Below are positions 1 to 7,720 of a stretch of 64,000 nt of DNA, piece by piece. Source of the DNA: Cohnella zeiphila (GTDB taxonomy: Bacteria > Bacillota > Bacilli > Paenibacillales > Paenibacillaceae); the NCBI RefSeq assembly GCF_014212055.1, contig NZ_JACJVO010000025.1:1-64000 (forward strand), read 5' to 3'. A program made the translations under genes and the position numbers. Positions within the stretch are counted from its first letter, which is position 1. Each line of letters starts with the position of its first letter. The notes beneath the pieces are model-generated. The model saw nothing but the letters and a program-made list of their open reading frames with translations, had not been told where the DNA came from and made no database searches.

Positions 1-72
1 TCCGCTCCTTATCGTTTCATCGATTCTACTCCCCCTCATTTTTTCTGTCCAACTTAGTGTAGACGATCCAGG

Positions 73-315
73 GCGGGCTGTAAGTGCACGGAGAGAAGTT
101 GGAGCGGCGTAAGAGGGAGCTGGGCGGGCTGTAAGTGCACGGAGTGAAGTTGCAGCGGCGTAAGAGGGAGCTGAGCGGGCTGCAAGTGCACGGAATGAAC
201 TAAGAGCGGCGTTAGCGGGAGCTGAGCGGTCTGCAAGTGCACGAAGTGAAGTTGGAGCGGCCTTAGAGAGTGCTGAGCGGGCTGCAAGGGCATGAAGCGG
301 AGTTGGAGAGAGGCC
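73..315. repeat. Tandem array of about five 51-bp units
   Basis: The motif GCGGGCTG(T/C)AAGTGCACG or a close variant recurs at 73, 124, 175, 226 and 277, an exact 51-bp period, with units diverging towards the right. Because 51 is a multiple of three, the minus strand reads as a 17-residue repeating peptide, but there is no ribosome binding site or recognisable domain, so I treat it as non-coding. The array ends about 45 bp before the start of the response regulator gene. Similar-period arrays occur elsewhere in this window. Confidence 0.85.
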
Positions 316-361
316 GGGCAAAACGCGGCAAGTTCGGAGCTTGCTTGAGGAGGGGAATCGC

Positions 362-1960
362 ATGCGGACCGTGATGGTGGTCGACGACGAGAAATGGATC
401 CGGCGCGGCCTGATCCAACTGATCCCGTGGGACGCCATGGGCTTGCGCCTGGTCGGCGAGGCGGGCGACGGAAGCGACGCCTTCGAGATGGCCAAGGAAC
501 GGAAGCCGGACGTGCTTTTTCTCGACATGCGCATGCCCGGACTGGACGGCAAAGAGCTGCTCGGCATGCTGCGGAGCGAGCTGCCGGAGCTGCTGACCGT
601 CGTCGTCAGCGGCTATTCGGATTTCGAATACACGAAGGAAGCGATCCGCCAGAAGGCGTTCGATTATTTGCTCAAGCCGGTGAAGCGGGAAGAACTCGGG
701 GCCGTGCTGGAAAAAGCGCTGGCGGAGCTGGACCGCCGGGACGAGATGAACCGGAGCGGGGCGGGCTCGGGCGGCGACGGGAACGATTGGCTGCGGCGAC
801 TGCTGCTGGAGCGGGAAGCGGCGGATACGGCCGGCGGCGGCGCGGAAGTGCCGCCCGCCTGGCGAGGCAAGCGGCGCGCGGCGTTCGTTGCTCGCGCGGA
901 CGTTTACCGGGGCGGCGAGGCGGATGCCGGGGCCGCCCTGGAGGAGCTTCGCGAGCGATGGGCGCGAAGCCGGGCGTTTCACTTCGGCGGCGACGGAGAG
1001 CTGTCGATCGTCGCCTGTCCGGACGGCGGCGCCGACTTCGCGGGGGCGATCGCCGCGGAGCGGCTGGACGAAGCCGGCGTGAACCGGGCGCTGGCCGAGC
1101 TTCAAGCCGCCTGGCAGGCGCGGCAGGGCGTCAGTGTCAGCCTCGGCGTCTGCGAGGCGGATGGGGAGGAGGCGTGCCGGCTGCGCGAAGCGTTCCGGCA
1201 GGCGAAGGCGGCGCTCGGCGGGCGCAGGCTGGGCGAGGGCGGGGCGCTGCTGCGGCCGTCGGAGGCTGCGGCGCAGCCGGCGCCTTATCCGCGCGAGCGG
1301 GAAGCGGAGCTGCTGCTCGCGCTGCAGCTTGGCCGCGAGGAGGCGCTTGAGGCGTTCGGGCGGTGGTTCTCGGCGGTCGCTACTCCGGAGTCGACCGTGG
1401 ACCAGCTTCACGGGAGCGCGGATCTGCTGATCCACTCGCTGGAGAAGGAGCTTCAGGCGCAGGGAACGAGCCTTAAAGCGATCTGCGGCCAACATCCGCA
1501 GGCGTCGGCCGAATCGGTTAGGCAGCGGGGAGACGCGGCGTCGGTGCGCGACCTGTTCGAGCGGGATATTCTTCCCGGCGTGCTGGCCGAGCGCGAACGC
1601 GCCGGAGCCCGATCGGGAGCCCGCATCGTCCGGGAGATCGTCGGGCTGATCGAGAACCATTACGATCAACCGATGTCGCTGCAGCAGATCGCCGATACGC
1701 GTTTTCTCCATCCGGACTATTTGAGCCGGCTGTTCAAGAAGACGACGGGGCGCAACTTCGTCGATTACCTGACCGAAGTCCGCATTCGCAAGTCTCTGGA
1801 GTTGATGAAGGTGCCGTCTTACAAAAACTACGAAATCGCGCAAAAAGTCGGCTACGAGGATTACCGTTATTTCAGCCAAATTTTCAAACGGAAGACGGGC
1901 CGGACGATCGGAGAATACCGCAGCCGGATCGGCTCGGGAACGGAGGAGCGCAAACGATGA
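362..1960 (+). CDS. YesN-type response regulator, receiver plus AraC DNA-binding domain
   Basis: This is a 532-residue cytoplasmic transcription factor of the YesN class. The N-terminal receiver domain shows the acidic pair D8-D9, the likely phosphorylated Asp55 in LDMRMP and the lysine in LLKPVK. A long Ala/Arg/Gly-rich middle of unknown role follows. The last 100 residues form two AraC-type helix-turn-helix motifs (MSLQQIADTRFLHPDYLSRL, then NYEIAQKVGYEDYRYFSQIF). I chose ATG 362 rather than the upstream TTG because GAGGAGGGG lies about 6 nt before it. No sensor kinase is next to it on the right; a partner may lie left of the window. Its stop overlaps the start of the GH127-like gene (ATGA), so it probably regulates that gene and the following catabolic operon. 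That target is inferred from position only. Confidence 0.93.
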   Translation: MRTVMVVDDEKWIRRGLIQLIPWDAMGLRLVGEAGDGSDAFEMAKERKPDVLFLDMRMPGLDGKELLGMLRSELPELLTVVVSGYSDFEYTKEAIRQKAFDYLLKPVKREELGAVLEKALAELDRRDEMNRSGAGSGGDGNDWLRRLLLEREAADTAGGGAEVPPAWRGKRRAAFVARADVYRGGEADAGAALEELRERWARSRAFHFGGDGELSIVACPDGGADFAGAIAAERLDEAGVNRALAELQAAWQARQGVSVSLGVCEADGEEACRLREAFRQAKAALGGRRLGEGGALLRPSEAAAQPAPYPREREAELLLALQLGREEALEAFGRWFSAVATPESTVDQLHGSADLLIHSLEKELQAQGTSLKAICGQHPQASAESVRQRGDAASVRDLFERDILPGVLAERERAGARSGARIVREIVGLIENHYDQPMSLQQIADTRFLHPDYLSRLFKKTTGRNFVDYLTEVRIRKSLELMKVPSYKNYEIAQKVGYEDYRYFSQIFKRKTGRTIGEYRSRIGSGTEERKR

Positions 1961-3681
1961 GCAAAAGACAAATTCCGGACACGCTGCTGCTGGAGGAGCG
2001 CGCGGGGCTGGCGTTGAACGCGATGAAGGGAATGGCGGACGAGGATTACGGGGGCATTCCGTTTTTTGCCGCCAATCTGATGGTGGAACCGGCTCACCTG
2101 ACGCACGGGGATTGGGACTTCGGATCTTCCCACGGGCGCATGGTCGACGGGATGATCTTGGCGCGCCACATGTCGGGTTCGACGGAAGGCGAAGACGTCG
2201 AGAGAAGGTACCGCGAAAATCTGCTGTCGTTCTTCAAGGAAGACGGGCTGAGCTACCGGCAGATCAATCCGAATTACAAGTGGGAGCCGAACGCCAACCT
2301 GATCGACCAACGCGCGGTCATTCTCTCGCTGACGACGTGGTTTATGGCGACGGGCGACCCGAAAGCGAAGGAGGCGGCGGACCGGCACGTGGCCGCGTTG
2401 AAGCGGATCGCGGTCAAGGAACGGGAAGTGTGGTACTATCCGGCCTCCGAATACAAGGAAGGCGGCTGGCCGTCCGCCAACGCGGTGCAGCTGCGGCTGG
2501 CTCCGGACCCGGCGGCGTTCTGCGGGCGGCTCATCATGCCGCTGCTCAAGTACCATGAGGTGACGGGCAACGAGGACGCTTTGGAGCTGTGCCGTTTTTT
2601 TGCGGCGCTTATCGTGGAACGCAGCGGCGTGTTCAACAAGGACGGCAGCTTCAACGACGCGCTCGCCTACCGGAGCGGCCACTTCCATACGAGAGTCGGC
2701 ACGCTGGACGCGCTGGCCCGGTTCGGCGTCTTCACGGGAGACGCGTCGCTGATCGCTTTCGTGGAGAAGAGCTACGCATGGGCGCTGACGATCAGCACGG
2801 GATTCGGCTGGACGCCGGGCGACCTGAAGGAGCAGGCTTACGAGCACGAGACGTGCTCGCTGGTGGACCTGATCTCCACCGGCATCACGCTGGCGAAGAG
2901 CGGCTACACGCAGTATTGGGGAACGGTGGAGCGGTTCCTGCGCAACCATCTGGCGGAATCGCAGCTTCTCGACCTGAGCTGGGTGAAGGAGACGGACGAC
3001 CGCTCGCGCAACGTTCCGGGGCGGATTACGTACACGAACGTCGCCGAACGCTCGCGCGGCGCATTCGCCGGCTACTCGGCGCCGAACGATTTTTGCTGCA
3101 ACGTCAACCACGGCCGCGGGCATGTGAACGACCTGCAGCTGTGCTGCCTCGGCTCGGGAACGCGCGGGCTGTTCATGGGCTGGAGCAACACGGTAACGGA
3201 GAGCGCCGGGACGGTCAGCGTCAACCTGCTGCTGAGCCGGGGCTCGAAATGGCTGGACGTGGACAGCTACTTGCCGCATGAAGGCAAGGTGACGCTGCAT
3301 GTGCATCAGGATTTGAAAGAGCTGCAGATTCGCATTCCCGAATGGGCCGGCTATACGAAGGTGCGTTTCGTCCGCGAGCATGAAGGGGAGCGATCGGAGG
3401 GCGGGGGCATGGACCCGAGCCGGTTCGTCAAAGGGTGCTTCCTGCTGCTGGGTCCGGCGCGTGCCGGAGAGACGATCACGGTAACGTTCCCGCTGTCGAT
3501 GCGCACCACGGTCGAGACGGCGGTCGGCCAGACGTTCGTGACGCAATGGCGGGGCGACGACGTCGTCGGCATCTCTCCGGAAGGCGAGAATCATCCGTTC
3601 TACAGCGGCCGGAAGGTATACGACAAGGCGCCGATGCGCGAAGGCGACTACCGCCGTCCGGAACGCGAGCTGGTGTGGTAA
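1957..3681 (+). CDS. GH127/DUF1680-like glycoside hydrolase (beta-L-arabinofuranosidase superfamily)
   Basis: A 574-residue protein with no signal peptide, so it probably acts inside the cell on imported oligosaccharides. It has the layout of DUF1680 proteins: an (alpha/alpha)-barrel of about 430 residues, then a beta-sandwich tail containing a RIPEWAGYTKV-like segment. In GH127 enzymes a Glu, the Cys two residues later and a later Cys pair bind zinc, and one of the pair is the nucleophile. Here HETCS (near residue 304) and FCCNVN (near 380) match that pattern. The segment where the acid/base Glu usually sits, just before ETC, is short and poorly conserved (GFGWTPGDLKEQ), so the substrate may not be beta-L-arabinofuranose. 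ATG 1957 overlaps the regulator's stop. Adjacency to an acid-sugar pathway makes a pectin-derived substrate attractive, but this is inference. Confidence 0.72.
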   Translation: MSKRQIPDTLLLEERAGLALNAMKGMADEDYGGIPFFAANLMVEPAHLTHGDWDFGSSHGRMVDGMILARHMSGSTEGEDVERRYRENLLSFFKEDGLSYRQINPNYKWEPNANLIDQRAVILSLTTWFMATGDPKAKEAADRHVAALKRIAVKEREVWYYPASEYKEGGWPSANAVQLRLAPDPAAFCGRLIMPLLKYHEVTGNEDALELCRFFAALIVERSGVFNKDGSFNDALAYRSGHFHTRVGTLDALARFGVFTGDASLIAFVEKSYAWALTISTGFGWTPGDLKEQAYEHETCSLVDLISTGITLAKSGYTQYWGTVERFLRNHLAESQLLDLSWVKETDDRSRNVPGRITYTNVAERSRGAFAGYSAPNDFCCNVNHGRGHVNDLQLCCLGSGTRGLFMGWSNTVTESAGTVSVNLLLSRGSKWLDVDSYLPHEGKVTLHVHQDLKELQIRIPEWAGYTKVRFVREHEGERSEGGGMDPSRFVKGCFLLLGPARAGETITVTFPLSMRTTVETAVGQTFVTQWRGDDVVGISPEGENHPFYSGRKVYDKAPMREGDYRRPERELVW

Positions 3682-3772
3682 GGAGGATTTAGCTAGGGGG
3701 CGGCCGCCCGTTCTCGCTTCCGCAGGAAGGCGGACGGTTGACTTCGCAGGTGGGGAATGGGCTGCATGCGGG

Positions 3773-4072
3773 CAAGAGACGAATCTGGTTGCTCTCTTTG
3801 GCGGAAATGCAGCGTGGTTGGTGAAAGAGACAAACCTGGTTACTCTCTTTGACGGAAATGCAACGTGGTTGGTGAAAGAGACGAATCTGGTTACTCTCTT
3901 TGATGGAAATTCGACTCGGGGTGTGAAAGAGATGAATCTGATTGCTCTCTTTGACGGAAATGCAACGTGGTTGGTGAAAGAGACAAACCTGGTTACTCTC
4001 TTTGACGGAAATGCGGCGCGGTTGGCGAAAGAGACGAATCTAGTTACCCTCTTTGATGGAAATGCGGCGTAA
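3773..4072. repeat. Tandem array of six 51-bp units
   Basis: Units begin at 3781, 3832, 3883, 3934, 3985 and 4036, exactly 51 bp apart, with the core GAATCTGGTTACTCTCTTTG or AAACCTGGTT, then ACGGAAATGCAACG. The array fills most of the 470-bp gap between the GH127-like and racemase-like genes. It also reads as a 17-residue repeating peptide on the plus strand (VKETNLVTLFDGNATWL), but no ribosome binding site precedes it and it is lower in GC than its neighbours, so I do not call a gene. The core resembles repeats at 42.9, 46.5 and 53.9 kb. Confidence 0.88.
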
Positions 4073-4151
4073 GGAAGAGAAATGAGCAGTTCATGGTCTG
4101 CGTATGGCGGAGTGGAAGGCTAAAAGGGAATTTCATGGAGGAGGGACCGCA

Positions 4152-4847
4152 ATGAGAACGGTCGTTGCCGTTTATACCGGCCAAGGGTTGGCCGATCCGT
4201 TGAAGGAAGTTTTTCGGGAGCTGCTGCCGGATGTGCGGCTCGTCAACATTATCGACGACAGCCTGATCGGCGACGTCGTGAGAGCCGGGCACGTGCCGCC
4301 AGGCGTGGCGAGAAGGCTGGTGCAATATTTTCACAACGGGGAGGAGCTCGGGGCCGACGTCATTCTGAACACCTGCTCGTCGGTGGGCGAGGTGGCCGAT
4401 GACGCGCGCAAGCTGATCGGCGTGCCGATCGTCAAGATCGACGAGGCGATGGCCGCGGAAGCGGCGGCCCGCTATGACCGCATCGCGGTGCTCGCCACGC
4501 TTCCGTCGACGCTCGAGCCGACGATGCGGCTGGTCGGCAGGCAGGCGGAGGCGGCTGGCCGAAAAGTGACGATCGTCAGCGGATTGGCGGCGGGAGCGTT
4601 CGATGCGCTGGTCGGCGGCCGTCCGGAGGAGCACGACCGGCTGCTTCTCGAGGCCGCGGTGAATGCGGCCTCCGAAGCGGACGCGCTGGTGCTGGCCCAA
4701 GGCTCGATGGCCCGCATGGAGAAAGCGCTGGTCGCCGCTACCGGCAAGCCGGTGCTGTCGAGCCCGCGCTTCGGCGTCGCCCAGGTGAAGGCGGAGCTTG
4801 CGCGGCTGGAGCGCGAGCGGTCGAGCGAAGGGAAAGAGCCTTCATGA
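4152..4847 (+). CDS. Asp/Glu/hydantoin racemase-superfamily protein with one conserved cysteine
   Basis: A 231-residue cytoplasmic protein of the aspartate/glutamate racemase superfamily. The first catalytic-type cysteine sits in NTCSSVGEVA near residue 78. The second cysteine expected in true racemases (usually in a GCT-like loop) reads LAQGSM, so a two-base racemase mechanism is unlikely. Single-cysteine relatives include decarboxylases and isomerases such as arylmalonate decarboxylase, which keeps the other cysteine. ATG 4152 follows GGAGGAGGG by a normal spacing; an upstream in-frame ATG lacks a ribosome binding site. Its stop overlaps the start of the RuBisCO-like gene (ATGA), so the two are almost certainly cotranscribed and may handle linked steps, for example isomerising or hydrolysing an acid-sugar intermediate. 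The reaction itself is unknown. Confidence 0.82.
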   Translation: MRTVVAVYTGQGLADPLKEVFRELLPDVRLVNIIDDSLIGDVVRAGHVPPGVARRLVQYFHNGEELGADVILNTCSSVGEVADDARKLIGVPIVKIDEAMAAEAAARYDRIAVLATLPSTLEPTMRLVGRQAEAAGRKVTIVSGLAAGAFDALVGGRPEEHDRLLLEAAVNAASEADALVLAQGSMARMEKALVAATGKPVLSSPRFGVAQVKAELARLERERSSEGKEPS

Positions 4848-6220
4848 GTGAACGGGATACCTGGGCGAAAAAGGGCGCAGCCGCCGGTTCCGGAGGCGCC
4901 GCCGCGAACGATTACGACGCGGTCCGGGACGCCGGACGGGATGAGGACACCGGCGCCAGCCGCAGCACGGACCGCGTCCGGGCGGTCTATTTGGTAGAGA
5001 CGCCCTACTCGTTGGAGAGGGCGGCCGCGGTGATCGCGGGCGAGCAGTCGACGGGAACGTTTACGGCGGTCCCCGGGGAGACGGAGGCGCTCAAGGAGCG
5101 CCACGGCGCGCGGATCGAAGCGATCGAAGCGTTGGAGGAGGCGTCCTCTCCGGCGCTGCCGGGGGCGAAGCTGCCGTCCGGCCACGACGGGAAATTCCGG
5201 CGGGGACGGGTTACGATCTCGTATCCGCTGCTGAACTTCGGGCCGTCGATTCCGAACCTGCTGTCGGCGGTGGCGGGCAATCTGTACGAGCTGCAGGAGC
5301 TCTCGGGCCTCCGGCTGCTCGATCTGGAGCTGCCGGCCGCGTTCGCGGACCGCTATCCGGGACCGAAGTTCGGCGTGGAAGGCACCCGCCGGCTGACCGG
5401 CGTCTACGATCGCCCGATTCTCGGCACGATCGTCAAGCCGAGCGTCGGTCTGTCCGCGGAGGAGCTCGGCCGGCTGGTTTACGATCTCGCGGTGGCGGGA
5501 ATGGACTTCATCAAGGACGACGAGCTGAACGCGAGCCCGCTCTACCTGCCGTTCGAGCAAAAGCTGCGGGCGGTGACGGAGGCGGTGGAACGGGCGGCGG
5601 ACGTTACCGGGCGGAAGCTGATGTACGCCTTCAATATTACCGGCGAGATCGACGAGCTGCGAAGCCGCCACGACTCGGTCGTGAAGGCCGGAGGGACGTG
5701 CGTGATGGTCAGCGTGCTCAGCGTGGGGCTGGCCGGGCTGGCGCACCTGAACGGCTACAGCGAGGTGCCGATTCACGGCCACCGCAACCAATGGGGAATG
5801 CTGACCCGCTGCCCGCTGCTCGGCGTCGAATTCGGGGCTTTCCAGAAGCTGTGCCGGCTGGCCGGGGCGGATCACCTGCACGTCAACGGGCTGAACAGCA
5901 AGTTTTACGAGACGAACGAATCGGTCGAACGCTCGATCCGGGCCTGCGGCGAGCCGCTGTTCGGCGGCTACCGGACGCTACCGGTCGTCTCCTCGGGACA
6001 GTGGGCCGGCATGGCGGCCCCCACTTACGAAGCGGCCGGCGGCGTCGACGTCATGCACCTGGCGGGCGGGGGCATGCTGGCCCATCCGGACGGTCCGGCG
6101 GCCGGCTTCGAGAGCATGAAGCTCGCCTGGGAAGCGGCTGTCGCCGGCGTTCCGTTGGAGCGTCAAGCGCAGCGGCATCCGGCGCTGCGGAGAGCCGTCG
6201 AGAAGTACGGGAAAGGTTGA
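4844..6220 (+). CDS. RuBisCO-like protein (form IV), probable acid-sugar phosphate enzyme
   Basis: A 458-residue RuBisCO large-subunit homologue. The first 45 residues are low-complexity. Much of the active site is kept: Lys198 in TIVKP (RuBisCO K175), Lys224 in FIKDDE with the metal-binding Asp and Glu (K201, D203, E204), the HGHR histidine (H294 region), Lys353 in the loop-6 position (K334), SSGQ (S379 region) and LAGGG. The residue aligned to K177 is Ser, not Lys, and loop 6 reads NGLNSKFYE rather than GKLEG, so CO2 fixation is not expected. Next to a DUF1537 kinase, the best analogy is the RuBisCO-like enzymes of D-apiose catabolism that act on 3-oxo-isoapionate 4-phosphate (OiaX or OiaC type). 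The methionine-salvage enolase MtnW is a less likely alternative, because no mtn genes are nearby. It overlaps the racemase-like gene and lies 7 bp before the kinase. Confidence 0.88.
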   Translation: MSERDTWAKKGAAAGSGGAAANDYDAVRDAGRDEDTGASRSTDRVRAVYLVETPYSLERAAAVIAGEQSTGTFTAVPGETEALKERHGARIEAIEALEEASSPALPGAKLPSGHDGKFRRGRVTISYPLLNFGPSIPNLLSAVAGNLYELQELSGLRLLDLELPAAFADRYPGPKFGVEGTRRLTGVYDRPILGTIVKPSVGLSAEELGRLVYDLAVAGMDFIKDDELNASPLYLPFEQKLRAVTEAVERAADVTGRKLMYAFNITGEIDELRSRHDSVVKAGGTCVMVSVLSVGLAGLAHLNGYSEVPIHGHRNQWGMLTRCPLLGVEFGAFQKLCRLAGADHLHVNGLNSKFYETNESVERSIRACGEPLFGGYRTLPVVSSGQWAGMAAPTYEAAGGVDVMHLAGGGMLAHPDGPAAGFESMKLAWEAAVAGVPLERQAQRHPALRRAVEKYGKG

Positions 6221-6227
6221 GAGGAGA

Positions 6228-7718
6228 ATGAACGAAAGGAACGATTGGGGAAGGGAGCCGGAAAATCGCTCAAACGGCGAACCGGCAAAAACCGGGAAAT
6301 CCGCCGCGACGGCAAATTCGGCTCCGATCCCTCGGCCGAAGGGACGGGAGCGGCTGCTCGCCTATTACGGCGACGACTTCACCGGGTCGACCGACGTGCT
6401 GGAGGCGCTGTTCCACGCCGGCTTGAAGGCGGCGCTGTTCCTGGAACCGCCGACGGAAGCGCTGCTGGAAGGGCGCTTCGCGGGACTCGACGCATTCGGC
6501 GTGGCCGGCGTCGGCCGATCGCTGACGCCGGAAGAGATGGAGCGGGAGCTGCGTCCGATTTTTCGGACGATGAAGATCTTGGGCGCCGCCGTCGTCCATT
6601 ACAAAACTTGCTCGACGTTCGACTCGTCCCCGCGGATCGGCAGCATCGGCAAGGCGGCGGAGCTCGGAAGAGAGCTTTTTGCCGCGTGCCGTTACGTTCC
6701 GGTACTGGCCGGCGCGCCTTACTTGGGCCGCTACACCGTGTTCGGGCAGCATTTCGCGGCGGCAGGGGGAACGGTACACCGGCTGGACCGCCATCCGACG
6801 ATGGCGCGGCACCCGGTGACGCCGATGGCGGAAGCAGATTTGCGAAGGCATCTGCGTTTGCAGACGGAGATGAGCTCCGCGCTGATGGACGTATTGGCGC
6901 TGGCCGGAGCGCCGGAGGAGACGGCGGAACGGCTGGAGGAGCTTCTGCGAACGGAGCGGCCGGAGCTGGTGCTGTTCGATGCGTTGGACGAGGCGAATCT
7001 TGAGGCGGCGGGCAGGCTCATCTGGGAGGAGGCGCTCCGCTCGGAAGAGGGCCTGTTCGTCGTCGGCTCGTCCGGCGTGGAGGATGCGTTGGCCGCCTGC
7101 TGGGGAAGAGGCGGTCGAGGAAAACAGGAACAACCGGTCTCTGCGCCGCAAGTATCTCCCGTGGATCGGCTGCTGGTCGTGTCCGGCAGCTGTTCGCCGG
7201 CAACCGGCCGGCAGATCGAGCAGGCGACCGCCGCGGGCTTCGCCGCCATCCGCGTACCGGCCGGCAGGCTTGCGCGGCCGGACACGGCGGCGCAAGCCCG
7301 GGCGGAGCTGCTGAACGAGGCGCGGGAGAAATTGAACGCCGGACGCAGCGTGATCCTGTACTCCGCTTCCGGCCCGGAGGATCCCGGCATCGCCGAGCTT
7401 CGCGAAACGTTGAGCGAACTCGGGATGAAGGCCGAGGACAGCAGCCGGCTGCTCGGAGCCGAATTGGGAAGGCTCAGCCGGACGCTGATCGCCGACACCG
7501 GGCTGAGCCGGCTGCTCGTCGCGGGAGGCGACACGTCGGGGTACGTCGTCCGCGAGCTTGGCGTCGGCGCCTTGGAGTGCGTGTCTTCGCTCGCGCCCGG
7601 CGTTCCTCTGATTCGGACCTTCGCCGAAGATTCGCCGATGGACGGACTGGAGCTGGCGCTCAAAGGCGGGCAGGTCGGAGGCGAAAGCTTTTTTGAGAAC
7701 GTGCGGAACGGAGGATGA
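6228..7718 (+). CDS. DUF1537 four-carbon acid-sugar kinase family protein (OtnK/OiaK-like)
   Basis: A 496-residue two-domain ATP-dependent kinase. The N-terminal substrate domain carries YYGDDFTGSTDVLEALF (near residue 46) and KTCSTFDSSPRIGSIGKA. The C-terminal nucleotide-binding domain shows VVSGSCSP and the phosphate-binding VAGGDTSGYVVRELG. Family members phosphorylate erythronate, threonate or 3-oxo-isoapionate. Pairing with a RuBisCO-like protein points to the last of these, supplying the phosphorylated substrate for its neighbour. The first 40 residues are Asn/Lys-rich and probably disordered. The start follows GAGAGGAGA. Its stop overlaps an ATG of the beta-galactosidase gene. The substrate is inferred from context, not from specificity residues. 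Confidence 0.88.
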   Translation: MNERNDWGREPENRSNGEPAKTGKSAATANSAPIPRPKGRERLLAYYGDDFTGSTDVLEALFHAGLKAALFLEPPTEALLEGRFAGLDAFGVAGVGRSLTPEEMERELRPIFRTMKILGAAVVHYKTCSTFDSSPRIGSIGKAAELGRELFAACRYVPVLAGAPYLGRYTVFGQHFAAAGGTVHRLDRHPTMARHPVTPMAEADLRRHLRLQTEMSSALMDVLALAGAPEETAERLEELLRTERPELVLFDALDEANLEAAGRLIWEEALRSEEGLFVVGSSGVEDALAACWGRGGRGKQEQPVSAPQVSPVDRLLVVSGSCSPATGRQIEQATAAGFAAIRVPAGRLARPDTAAQARAELLNEAREKLNAGRSVILYSASGPEDPGIAELRETLSELGMKAEDSSRLLGAELGRLSRTLIADTGLSRLLVAGGDTSGYVVRELGVGALECVSSLAPGVPLIRTFAEDSPMDGLELALKGGQVGGESFFENVRNGG

Positions 7719-7720
7719 AT

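Noticed and set aside
54..293. Minus-strand frame of 79 codons with a repeating peptide
   Set aside because: It is generated by the 51-bp tandem repeat; no ribosome binding site, no domain and units diverge without sign of protein selection.
263..1879. Minus-strand frame of 538 codons opposite the first response regulator
   Set aside because: Long antisense frames are common in GC-rich genes; Arg/Pro/Leu-rich with no domain, fully opposite a clear gene. The same applies to the antisense frames at 1867-3594, 4472-5881, 7838-9916, 24291-26966 and 35491-37620.
3698..3709. Terminator at GGGCGGCCGCCC after the GH127-like gene
   Set aside because: The palindrome has no loop and no following T tract.
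3818..4072. Plus-strand frame of 84 codons with a 17-residue repeat
   Set aside because: Same cause as above; the frame is open because the period is a multiple of three. No start signal is present.
4844..6220. True CO2-fixing RuBisCO
   Set aside because: Loop 6 and the K177-equivalent position differ from carboxylating forms, and no phosphoribulokinase is present.
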